A stretch of 64,000 bases of DNA from Dyella humicola (GTDB lineage: Bacteria; Pseudomonadota; Gammaproteobacteria; Xanthomonadales; Rhodanobacteraceae): the NCBI RefSeq assembly GCF_026283945.1, contig NZ_JAPDPC010000003.1, forward strand, positions 186,001-250,000, given 5' to 3'. The translations under genes were made by a program, and so were the position numbers. Under the pieces are notes generated by a model. The model saw nothing but the letters and a program-made list of their open reading frames with translations, did no database searches and was not told the DNA's origin. Shown in pieces: positions 46,530 to 54,409 of the stretch. The first letter of the stretch is position 1. The number at the start of each line of letters is the position of its first letter.

Positions 46530-46614
46530 GCTTTGGCGGGGCCTCGCGCAGCTGCAGCATGGCAGCGGGTGGGGCATTCGCTATGATCGCGGCTCGCTTC
46601 CCGGGGATGACTAG

Positions 46615-48054
46615 ATGAGTTTCTTGAGCAAGTTGATACGCCACAAGCCTGTGGAGATGTTGCAGGCGGAGGCGGGCAAGCGCGGCGACTTCAGGCGCGT
46701 GCTGGGTCTTTGGCAACTTACCGCGATCGGCATCGGCGGCATCATCGGCGTAGGCGTGTTTGTACTGGCGGGCCAGCAGGCGGCGATCAACGCCGGTCCG
46801 GCGGTGGCCTTGTCGTTCCTTATCGCAGGCATCGCCAGCGCGGCGGCAGCACTGTGTTACGCCGAGTTCGCCGGCATGATTCCGGTCACCGGTAGCGCCT
46901 ATACCTATGGTTATGCCGTGCTCGGCGAGCTGGCGGCGTGGCTGATCGGCTGGGATCTTCTGCTCGAATACGCGCTGATCGTGGCGGTGGTGGCGATCGG
47001 CTGGTCCGGCTATGTGCAATCGGCACTGACCAGCATGGGCTTCCATCTGCCGATCTGGGCGCAAGGCGCCATCGGCACCGGCGAAGGGCACGTGTTCAAC
47101 CTCGTCGCCGCCCTGGTGACCCTGGGTGTGTCGGCGCTGCTGATCTTCCGCACTGAATGGGGTGCGCGCTTCAACACGCTGGTCGTGGCGATCAAGGTGG
47201 CAGCCGTAGCGCTGGTGATCGGCGTCGGCGCGTTCTACGTCAATCCGGCCAATTGGGTGCCCTTCATTCCCGAGCGCGTGATCGGTCCCGATGGCGTGGG
47301 TCATTTCGGTTTCCAGGGCGTGGCCTCTGCGGCTGCGGTGGTGTTCTTTGCGGTATTCGGCTACGACACGCTCACCACGGCCGCCGAGGAATCGAAGAAT
47401 CCCCAGCGTGATTTGCCGCGCGCGGTGCTGCTGTCGCTGGGCATCTCGATGACGATGTACCTGGCGGTGTCGATGGTGCTTACCGGCATTGCCCACTACA
47501 CGACGCTCAAGACCGACGCGCCGGTGGCCGACGCGTTCAAGGGATTGGGTCTGCACTGGGTGGCGCTGACCGTTTCGATCTCGGCGGTGTTTGGCCTGAT
47601 CAGCGTGCTGTTCGCCTTCATGCTCGGCGCCACGCGCATCTGGTTCGCACTCGCCCGCGATGGCCTGCTTCCCGGTTGGTTTGCCAAGGTGCATCCGCGC
47701 TATGGCACGCCGCACCGGCCAACCATCGTGCTGGGCGTATTCACCGCGCTGGTGGCAGGCTTGCTGCCCATCGAGGAGGTGGCCAAGCTGGTGAACATCG
47801 GCGTACTGTCGGCCTTCATCGTGATCTGTTCCTCGGTGATCCTTCTGCGCATACGCAAGCCGGACCTGCACCGAAGCTTCCGCACGCCGCTGGTGCCACT
47901 GATTCCGCTGATCGGTATCGCCTTCTCGATCTGGCTGCTGTCGGAGCTGCCGGCGATCACCTGGAAGGTCTTTCTGATCTGGGTGAGCCTGGGCCTGGTG
48001 GTCTATTTCACCTATGGCATTCGTCACAGCAAGCTGGAAAAGCTCTCGAACTGA
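46615..48054 (+). CDS. APC-family amino acid permease (cationic amino acid transporter type)
   Basis: A 479-aa inner-membrane transporter with about 12 helices. The family start QLTAIGIGGIIGVGVFVLAGQQA (the unwound helix-1 GIGxIIGxGIF motif), the helix-3 block YAEFAGMIPVTGSAYTYGYAVLGELAAWLIGWDLLLEY, FFAVFGYDTLTTAAEESKNPQRDLPRA in helix 6 and FALARDGLLPGWFAKVHPRYGTPHRP are diagnostic of the YfnA/CAT branch. The substrate is probably an amino acid, unspecified. A terminator follows at 48076. Confidence 0.95.
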   Translation: MSFLSKLIRHKPVEMLQAEAGKRGDFRRVLGLWQLTAIGIGGIIGVGVFVLAGQQAAINAGPAVALSFLIAGIASAAAALCYAEFAGMIPVTGSAYTYGYAVLGELAAWLIGWDLLLEYALIVAVVAIGWSGYVQSALTSMGFHLPIWAQGAIGTGEGHVFNLVAALVTLGVSALLIFRTEWGARFNTLVVAIKVAAVALVIGVGAFYVNPANWVPFIPERVIGPDGVGHFGFQGVASAAAVVFFAVFGYDTLTTAAEESKNPQRDLPRAVLLSLGISMTMYLAVSMVLTGIAHYTTLKTDAPVADAFKGLGLHWVALTVSISAVFGLISVLFAFMLGATRIWFALARDGLLPGWFAKVHPRYGTPHRPTIVLGVFTALVAGLLPIEEVAKLVNIGVLSAFIVICSSVILLRIRKPDLHRSFRTPLVPLIPLIGIAFSIWLLSELPAITWKVFLIWVSLGLVVYFTYGIRHSKLEKLSN

Positions 48055-48075
48055 CGCGCTCTCGATCATCCATAA

Positions 48076-48103
48076 AAAAACGGCCGCGAAAGCGGCCGTT
48101 TTT
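48076..48103. terminator. Bidirectional rho-independent terminator
   Basis: The stem CGGCCGC-GAAA-GCGGCCG (48081-48098) is flanked by an A-run on the left and TTTTT on the right, so it works for both the permease gene (plus) and the outer-membrane-protein gene (minus) that converge here. Confidence 0.95.
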
Positions 48104-48125
48104 CTTTCTGCGATGTCAGCAAGAC

Positions 48126-48710
48126 TCAGAAGCGATATTCGACCGATGCCGAGTAGGCAGCTACGTTGGTGTTGACCTGCGCCTGGCTGGCGCCAGCGCG
48201 GCCGTACTTCACGTGGTAGTTGTCGTAGTTCAGGGCGAGGCTGACGTTCCTGGTCACGTCGTAGCCCACGCCTGCACCGGCGTACCAGCCGTTGTTCCAG
48301 CTGCGCTGCGAAGCGGACACGTCGCCTACGGTGAGGCCGGCGGTGGTGCGCGAGCGCAGGTAGCCGCCATGACCGGTGACGTACCAGTTGTTGTAGAAGT
48401 TGTACTTGGCGGTCACGCCGAGCTGACCCACGCGCGGCTTGGCGTAGGCCGTGGCGTTGTCAACGGTGTTCTTGGCCTGGCCGAGGTAGGCGTAGCCGAT
48501 TTCGGCGCCGACGAGGCCGTTCCAGCGCCAGCCGAAGCGCACGTTCTGGAACACGTCGGACTTATCGGAAATACCACCGATGCGGTAGTTGCTCTGGCCC
48601 AGGTTGCCGGCCACGAAGAAGTTGTCGAGCTGGTTGCTTTCGTCGGCCTTGGCGGCAAACGGCGACACAGCGGCGACGGCCAAGACGGCCGCAAGAAGAG
48701 GCTTGTTCAT
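48126..48710 (-). CDS. Small outer-membrane beta-barrel protein (OmpA-like/OmpW-like 8-strand type)
   Basis: A 194-aa protein with a signal peptide (MNKPLLAAVLAVAAVSPFAAKA). It has alternating hydrophobic/aromatic strands ending in SVEYRF, the terminal Phe being the usual BAM insertion signal. Strand pairs such as FVAGNLGQSNYRI, VRFGWRWNGLVGAEIGYAYLG, GVTAKYNFYNNWYVTGHGGYL and WYAGAGVGYDVTRNVSLALNYD fit an 8-stranded barrel of the OmpA N-domain type. The start is the ATG at 48710 with GGAG 7 nt upstream; longer frames reach 48896 but lack such a site. The role is unknown. Confidence 0.88.
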   Translation of the reverse strand: MNKPLLAAVLAVAAVSPFAAKADESNQLDNFFVAGNLGQSNYRIGGISDKSDVFQNVRFGWRWNGLVGAEIGYAYLGQAKNTVDNATAYAKPRVGQLGVTAKYNFYNNWYVTGHGGYLRSRTTAGLTVGDVSASQRSWNNGWYAGAGVGYDVTRNVSLALNYDNYHVKYGRAGASQAQVNTNVAAYSASVEYRF

Positions 48711-48969
48711 GGAATGCTCCATTCTTTTTGTGATGCCGCCACGACGGCTAAGGGGGAGCGTCGTGACGGTCCGCGTGGGGATCGCGGTGTGAAAAGCATA
48801 CGGGTTTTTAACGCGCGGGTAGCGTCTTTGACGCCTGGCGGGATGGGCATGGTTCAGGCATCGCCATGACCTCTGGCAGGGGTTGTGATGCGCCATCGCC
48901 CACTAGCATCGATTGTTTATGTCCCGTGCGGCTGCAGCCGCGGGGCACGGATTAGGTCAGGAGAAAACT

Positions 48970-50868
48970 TTGAAAGCCTCGCGTCTCGCTTCCGCCATCC
49001 TTGCTTCAGCCCTTGGCCTGGGCAGCTTTGTCGCTCTCGCCGATGTGGCTGCGCCGCAGGACGTTCCGTTCAATGGCACGCTCAAGATCAACGTCGATGC
49101 CACGGACATCGTGCATCGCGTATTCCGCGTGCACGAATCCGTACCGGCGCAGCCGGGTCCGCTGACCCTGCTGTATCCGCAGTGGTTGCCGGGCAATCAT
49201 TCGCCGACGGGTCCGATCGACAAGCTCGCGGGCCTGGTGGTGACAGCGAACGGCAAGACGCTGCCGTGGAAGCGCGATCCGCTCAATGTGTATGCGTTCC
49301 ATGTCGACGTGCCGGAAGGTGCGAGCAGCGTGGACGTCGAGTTCCAGTTCCTCTCGCCGCAGGAGACGCGCCAGGGCCGCGTGGTGATGACACCGGAAAT
49401 GCTCAACGTGCAGTGGAACGTGGTGTCGCTGTATCCGGCGGGCTACTACGCCAACCGCATCAAGGCCGAGACCAGCGTGAAGTTTCCCACCGGCTGGCAG
49501 TATGGCAGCGCGCTGGAGCTGGCCTCGCGCGATGGCGACACGGTGCATTTCAAGCCGATCGACTATGCCAACCTGGTCGATTCGCCGATCTACGCAGGCA
49601 AGTATTTCAAGCGCGTGGACCTGGATCCGGGTTCAAAGACGCCGGTGTTCCTCAACATCGTTGCCGACGATGCGAAATTCCTGGAGATCAAGCCCGAGCA
49701 GCTGAAGGTGCACCAGAACCTGGTGCAGCAGATGTACAAGCTGTACGGCGCGCATCACTACGATCATTACGACTTCCTGTTCTCGCTCAGCGACAAGATG
49801 TCGGGCAATGGCCTGGAGCATCACCGCTCCAGTGAGAATGGCGTCGGCACCGGCTACTTCACCGAGTGGGACAAGAGCGCCGTCATGCGCGACCTGCTCT
49901 CGCACGAGTTCAACCACTCGTGGGATGGCAAGTATCGCCGCGGCGCCGATCTGGCCACGCCGAGTTTCAACGTGCCAATGCAGGACAGCCTGCTGTGGGT
50001 GTACGAAGGCCAGACGCAGTTCTGGGGTTATGTGATGGCAGCTCGTTCGGGCCTGTGGAAGGAAGACGAGGCACGCGACATGCTCGCCCTGGTTGCCGCC
50101 ACCTACGACAAGGGCCGCCCGGGCCTGCAGCAGTGGCGCACTATCCAGGACACCACCAACGATCCGATCATTGCAATGCGTCGTCCGCTGCCTTACCGCA
50201 ACTACCAGATGAGCGAGGACTACTACTCTGGTGGTCAGATGATCTGGCTGGACGTGGACGGCAAGTTGCGTGACCTCACCGGCGACAAGCGCTCCATCGA
50301 CGATTTCGCGAAGGCATTCTTCGGCATGGACAACGGCAAGTGGGAGGTCAACACCTACACCTTCGAAAACGTGGTGAAGACGCTCAACGACATCGCGCCG
50401 TATGACTGGACCAGCTACCTGCGTGAGCGCCTGGATGGTCACGGCCCGCTGATCGGCGGCTTCGAAGCGAACGGCTGGAAGCTGGTCTACAACGACAAGC
50501 CATCGGCTTCGGCAAAGGCCGTGGAGACGCGCTTCGGTGGCGCCAACCTCACCTATTCGCTGGGCGTGTCGTTCGGCAAAGGCGGTGACACTCTCGACGT
50601 GCTGTGGGACGGCCCCGCCTTCAAGGCTGGCTTGTCGCCGGGCATGAAGGTGATCGCGGTGAACGGCAAGGAGTTCTCCAACGACGCCATCAAGGACGCG
50701 GTCGACGCGTCGGCGAAGGACAAGAGCCAGCCGATCGAACTGCTGGTGAAGAACTTCGACGAGTACAAGACGCTGCGCATCGACTACCACGATGGCCAGA
50801 AGTATCCGCACCTCGAGCGTATCGAGGGCAAGACGGATCGGTTGAGCGAATTGCTCAAGGCACGTTGA
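48970..50868 (+). CDS. M61-family peptidase (glycyl aminopeptidase type) with PDZ domain, secreted
   Basis: A 632-aa zinc peptidase starting at a TTG with a strong AGGAG just upstream; no ATG gives as good a signal peptide (MKASRLASAILASALGLGSFVALA). The N-terminal beta domain is followed by the thermolysin-like catalytic domain with H312EFNH316 in LLSHEFNHSWDGKYR, and a downstream Glu region LLWVYEGQTQFWGYV. A C-terminal PDZ-like domain (about 520-610: GVSFGKGGDTLDVLWDGPAFKAGLSPGMKVIAVNG) completes the M61 plan. It is probably periplasmic and releases N-terminal glycine or alanine. It stands alone; the repeat-rich region and tRNA-Arg follow. Confidence 0.95.
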   Translation: MKASRLASAILASALGLGSFVALADVAAPQDVPFNGTLKINVDATDIVHRVFRVHESVPAQPGPLTLLYPQWLPGNHSPTGPIDKLAGLVVTANGKTLPWKRDPLNVYAFHVDVPEGASSVDVEFQFLSPQETRQGRVVMTPEMLNVQWNVVSLYPAGYYANRIKAETSVKFPTGWQYGSALELASRDGDTVHFKPIDYANLVDSPIYAGKYFKRVDLDPGSKTPVFLNIVADDAKFLEIKPEQLKVHQNLVQQMYKLYGAHHYDHYDFLFSLSDKMSGNGLEHHRSSENGVGTGYFTEWDKSAVMRDLLSHEFNHSWDGKYRRGADLATPSFNVPMQDSLLWVYEGQTQFWGYVMAARSGLWKEDEARDMLALVAATYDKGRPGLQQWRTIQDTTNDPIIAMRRPLPYRNYQMSEDYYSGGQMIWLDVDGKLRDLTGDKRSIDDFAKAFFGMDNGKWEVNTYTFENVVKTLNDIAPYDWTSYLRERLDGHGPLIGGFEANGWKLVYNDKPSASAKAVETRFGGANLTYSLGVSFGKGGDTLDVLWDGPAFKAGLSPGMKVIAVNGKEFSNDAIKDAVDASAKDKSQPIELLVKNFDEYKTLRIDYHDGQKYPHLERIEGKTDRLSELLKAR

Positions 50869-50882
50869 TCCACCGCGCCTTT

Positions 50883-51030
50883 CCCTCTCCCCTTTGGGGA
50901 GAGGGCAGGGTGAGGGGTCAATCTAGCGAGAGACTGGATGAGAGCGGTCTTTGTAGCGAGCTTTTCGCGAGCACCCGCCCTTTACCCCCTTTTCGGGGCT
51001 CATCCCGGCCTTCTCCCCAGAGGGGAGAAG
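50883..51030. repeat. C-rich dispersed hairpin repeats
   Basis: Two perfect hairpins, CCCTCTCCCC-ttt-GGGGAGAGGG (50883-50905) and CTTCTCCCC-aga-GGGGAGAAG (51010-51030), flank GCGAGCACCCGCCC (50968-50981). They are the same modules seen at 17696-17745 and in the palindrome arms near 41482. The first hairpin lies 15 nt after the M61 stop and may terminate it. Confidence 0.8.
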
Positions 51031-51116
51031 GAGAAGTGCGAGCCAGCCCCCAACTCCGCTATACTGCGCCTCCGCCGTGCTACGTGGGTCTATCCCCTGC
51101 ACGTGCCGACGCTTAT

Positions 51117-51193
51117 GCGCCCGTAGCTCAGCCGGATAGAGTAGTGGCTTCCGAAGCCATTGGTCGGGGGTTCGAATCCCTCCGGGCGCGCCA
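51117..51193 (+). tRNA. tRNA-Arg (anticodon CCG)
   Basis: A 77-nt cloverleaf including the encoded CCA. The acceptor stem GCGCCCG (51117-51123) pairs with CGGGCGC (51183-51189), then discriminator G and CCA. The D-arm is in TAGCTCAGCCGGATAGAG, the anticodon stem-loop is GTGGC-TTCCGAA-GCCAT with anticodon CCG reading CGG, and the T-loop is GGGGGTTCGAATCCC. A TATACT -10-like element lies at 51060-51065. Confidence 0.97.
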
Positions 51194-51542
51194 CTTTCCA
51201 CGCCTCAAGACGCCACCCGCGACGGTCGCCGGCGTTTTGCTTCAACGACGGTGGAAAACGCTGAGTACCAGAACCTCAAAGCTTCATCGGGACAGCCGGT
51301 GGAGCTTTTTTGTTGCGGCATGCCTGGCTACGGGTATGTCGCGCGGGCCAGCTTCGGTCACAAGAGCCTTCCGCGACGGCGAGGTTGGCACGGTGGACCG
51401 ATCTGCATAATCTCCATGGCAGGCACCCGGAGATAGGGACGAGAGGCGTGAGGACGCTGCTCACGCTCGACACGCGGTCACGCCTTGCGCTACTTGTCGT
51501 ACCAAGCCACTGCCGCGCGCCGATGCCGAGGAGCTCTACCCC
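51194..51542. other. Interval between tRNA-Arg and the GH63 gene
   Basis: About 350 nt without a credible gene. There is no duplicated tRNA 3-prime end, integrase or obvious attachment site, so nothing indicates an island inserted at this tRNA. The promoter of the GH63 gene should lie here. Confidence 0.5.
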
Positions 51543-53582
51543 ATGCACCCAGCCGTAAGGTTCGTGATCCTTGCCTTGAGCATCGGTGCATTGGCATGGG
51601 GCAGCGATCGAGCATGCGCCGAGCCGGCGACAGCTCCCCAGGACACGGATACACGCTACTTCGACTTGCTCGATCTCCATGGCACACCCCGGTCCGCTGC
51701 GGATCGAAGCTTCAATATCTTTTTCGATGCCGGATCCTGGCACGGTTACAGCCTGCCTCCCGTCGACGATCCGGCCACGGGCTTCACTGGGCCGTTCGTG
51801 CACAGCTTGCGCGCCGGCCAGTGGGTCGGGCTGCGCATGGCCGAACTACAACTACAGGATGCGGCGACTCATCGGAGCATCGCGCTCGTGCCGCTGGAAA
51901 GTCATGCCGCACCCGGCTATCTGGTGCGCAGCTTTCATGCCCCGGCATTGGCGGTGAACCAGACCCTATTCTTTGCCGATTCCTGGCATGCGCTGGTGCG
52001 TATCGAACTCACCTCGTCGACGGTGCAAGACGTCGACCTGGGTATCGCAGGGCATGTGATGCCATCACTGGCAGCAGGGCTTGCCAGGGAAGGCAATAGC
52101 GTGGTGCAGACTTTTCCCGGCTCCCGATCAAAATTGACGACAAGACTTCATCTCGACGACGTGGCTGCCCAGCGCGTCATGCTTTCTGGCGCCAGTTACC
52201 GCATCGACGCGAATCAAGCGATGCATCTGCAGCCGAACCAGACCGTCGTCGTATTCGTCGATCAAACCCTGGTCTACGACTCGCAGGCCGAAACACCGCT
52301 GCCCGTCGATTACGCTAATGCCTGGTCGCGGAACCGCACACGCTGGACGGATTACCTCAAGTCCCTCGCAGCCAGCGAACGTCCCGACCTTGCCGAAGAC
52401 GTGACTCGACGTGTCGCCGTCAAGGCGGCGATGACGCTGTTGGGCAACTGGCGAGCCGCGCGGGGCGATCTGCACCATGACGGCGTCATACCGTCCTATG
52501 CCAACCCCGACTTCAACGGGTTCTGGGCCTGGGATTCATGGAAGCATGCCGCCGCGCTGGCGCAGTTCGCACCCGAGCTTGCGCGCGACCAGATGCGCGC
52601 CATGTTCGACTACCAGGCGGCCGACGGCATGGTTCCCGACTGCGTCTTTCTCGAACAGGCCGGCAACAACTGGCGCGATAGCAAGCCACCACTGGCCGCG
52701 TGGGCAACCCTGGAAATCTTTCGCGCTACCGGCGACACGGCGTTTCTGGCCGAGATGTACGACAAGCTGGTGCGCTATCACCGATGGTGGTTCCAAGCGC
52801 GCGACCACGATCACAACGGCCTGGCCGAATATGGATCGACCGACGGCACGCGCAAGGCGGCGGCCTGGGAAAGCGGCATGGACAATGCCGTTCGCTTTGA
52901 TGGCATCCACATGTTGCAGAACGTCAAGAACGCCTGGTCGATCGACCAGGAGTCAGTCGATCTCAATGCCTATCTGTACGAGGAAAAGCGCGATCTCGCG
53001 CAGATGGCGGAGCAGCTCGGTCGTAGCCAGGATCAAAAGCAATGGCTGGAGGAAGCCGCGGCCATGCGGCGCGCCATCCAGGCGCGCATGTTTGACCCGA
53101 CGAGCGGTTACTTCTTCGATGCGAAGCTCGGGCGCGATGAACGCGTGCGTGTCTATGGTTCGGAAGGCTGGGCGCCGCTCTGGGCCGGCGTGGCCGATAC
53201 CGCGCAGGCCGCGGCCGTGGTGCGGGTGATGCTCGACCCGGGCAAGTTCGCCACCTTCCTGCCGTTCCCCACGTTGGCGAAGGACGATCCGAAATTCTCA
53301 CCGATCAAGGGTTACTGGCGCGGGCCGGTATGGCTGGATCAGGCTTATTTCGCGGTCGAGGCGCTTCGGCGTTATGGCTACGAGCAGCAGGCAAACGAGA
53401 TGACTCGCCGGTTGGTGCTCAATGCAAGAGGCCTGACCGAACAGGCGCCGTTGTATGAAAACTACGATCCACTGACCGGTCAGGGCTACCAGTCACGCAA
53501 TTTCAGCTGGGCCGCCGCAAGCTATCTGTTGTTACTGCGCCAGAGTGCGAGTGGCGCGCACGACCATGGTCAGATCGAGTAG
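51543..53582 (+). CDS. GH63-like (alpha/alpha)6-barrel glucosidase, secreted
   Basis: A 679-aa protein with a signal peptide (VRFVILALSIGALAWGSDRACA). The N-terminal beta-sandwich is residues 25-260 and the (alpha/alpha)6 barrel follows. Barrel motifs typical of GH63 (mannosyl-oligosaccharide glucosidase, YgjK) are GFWAWDSWKHAAALA with D331, DGMVPDCVF, AAWESGMDNAVRFD, GYWRGPVWLDQAYFAVEAL and LYENYDPLTG with E639. D331 and E639 are the likely acid and base. It would release glucose or mannose from alpha-linked oligosaccharides in the periplasm. AGGAG precedes the ATG. It shows no link to the xylan regulon, and the natural substrate is unknown. Confidence 0.85.
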   Translation: MHPAVRFVILALSIGALAWGSDRACAEPATAPQDTDTRYFDLLDLHGTPRSAADRSFNIFFDAGSWHGYSLPPVDDPATGFTGPFVHSLRAGQWVGLRMAELQLQDAATHRSIALVPLESHAAPGYLVRSFHAPALAVNQTLFFADSWHALVRIELTSSTVQDVDLGIAGHVMPSLAAGLAREGNSVVQTFPGSRSKLTTRLHLDDVAAQRVMLSGASYRIDANQAMHLQPNQTVVVFVDQTLVYDSQAETPLPVDYANAWSRNRTRWTDYLKSLAASERPDLAEDVTRRVAVKAAMTLLGNWRAARGDLHHDGVIPSYANPDFNGFWAWDSWKHAAALAQFAPELARDQMRAMFDYQAADGMVPDCVFLEQAGNNWRDSKPPLAAWATLEIFRATGDTAFLAEMYDKLVRYHRWWFQARDHDHNGLAEYGSTDGTRKAAAWESGMDNAVRFDGIHMLQNVKNAWSIDQESVDLNAYLYEEKRDLAQMAEQLGRSQDQKQWLEEAAAMRRAIQARMFDPTSGYFFDAKLGRDERVRVYGSEGWAPLWAGVADTAQAAAVVRVMLDPGKFATFLPFPTLAKDDPKFSPIKGYWRGPVWLDQAYFAVEALRRYGYEQQANEMTRRLVLNARGLTEQAPLYENYDPLTGQGYQSRNFSWAAASYLLLLRQSASGAHDHGQIE

Positions 53583-53638
53583 CGAAGCGCTTCGCTCGGT
53601 GGATGCGCCGCCAGTCGGCAAAGACCAGAGAAACCCGA

Positions 53639-54322
53639 TCAACGCCGGGTCTTCTTCTTCGACGACGAGGCCAAGCGTTCGACCTGGCTTGCCATGCTCG
53701 CGGCTACCACTTGCATGACGGCCGTGGGATCAAGCGTCGGATCGTCGAACAGCATTTCCAGGGCGGCATAGGCCATGCTGTCGGCCACCCGGCTAAACAG
53801 TTTCACCTGGTCCGGATCGGCGCCAGGGAACGCTTCGGTCAGTTGTGCCGCTACTTGTGCGACCACCTCGCGTGCCGAGGCAAGGCGCACTTCCTGCAGC
53901 ACGGGTATGGCGCGTAGCGCGCGCATGATCCAGATACCGCCCGTGGTCTCGCCCGTGACCTGGAAGGTTGCCAGCAGCAGCGTCGTCAGCGCCTCGTTCA
54001 GTTGCTCGGCCGTGCCGCGAAAGGCGTCGGGCGTAAGCGACTCCGCTATCAGCGCATTCTGCCGCTCCATCAAGCGTCGGCCCAGTTCGTGGAGCAGGGC
54101 GTACTTGTTCGGAAAGTAGCGATACAGCGCTGGTGGCGACAGCTTGGCCCGCTCGCACACCAGGTTGGTGGTGAGCTTCTCGAAGCCCACCTCCGCGAGG
54201 ACCTGGGCCGCCACGTGCAGCAGGTGTTCGTAGGTTTCCGACGAACGCGCCTGCGCCGGCATCAGCTTCGGCGCTAGTTTGACTTTGGGGCGCTTGACGG
54301 CCCCGGAGCGGGACGAAGGCAC
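53639..54322 (-). CDS. TetR-family transcriptional regulator
   Basis: A protein of about 227 aa. The N-terminal helix-turn-helix is LLHVAAQVLAEVGFEKLTTNLVCERAKLSPPALYRYFPNKYALL (about residues 33-76), typical of TetR repressors, followed by a helical ligand-binding/dimer domain. The start given is a GTG at 54322; an ATG at 54262 (MPAQARSSE) is an alternative that would leave only the helix-turn-helix and body. The basic 20-residue N-terminal extension is not needed for the fold. The gene is divergent from the kinase-aldolase-aminotransferase operon, and two inverted repeats lie in the 87-nt gap, so it very probably represses that operon and perhaps itself. Confidence 0.92.
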   Translation of the reverse strand: MPSSRSGAVKRPKVKLAPKLMPAQARSSETYEHLLHVAAQVLAEVGFEKLTTNLVCERAKLSPPALYRYFPNKYALLHELGRRLMERQNALIAESLTPDAFRGTAEQLNEALTTLLLATFQVTGETTGGIWIMRALRAIPVLQEVRLASAREVVAQVAAQLTEAFPGADPDQVKLFSRVADSMAYAALEMLFDDPTLDPTAVMQVVAASMASQVERLASSSKKKTRR

Positions 54323-54356
54323 GGGGTGTGGGTCTTTGAAAGGGGATTGCGCAAAT

Positions 54357-54388
54357 TATAGCAAAAACTATATCGTAGCTAAAACTAC
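54357..54388. promoter_or_regulatory. Two tandem inverted repeats, likely TetR operators
   Basis: TATAG-caaaaa-CTATA (54357-54372) and GTAG-ctaaaa-CTAC (54375-54388) share the plan TAG-N6-CTA, and their centres are 17 bp apart. They lie between the TetR gene and the divergent operon in the only AT-rich stretch of this region, 21 nt before the kinase ATG. Confidence 0.75.
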
Positions 54389-54409
54389 CATTTAGACATC
54401 GGATCGATC

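Noticed and set aside
51117-51542. Genomic island inserted at tRNA-Arg
   Set aside because: No integrase, no direct repeat of the tRNA 3-prime end in the window, and the next gene has ordinary composition.
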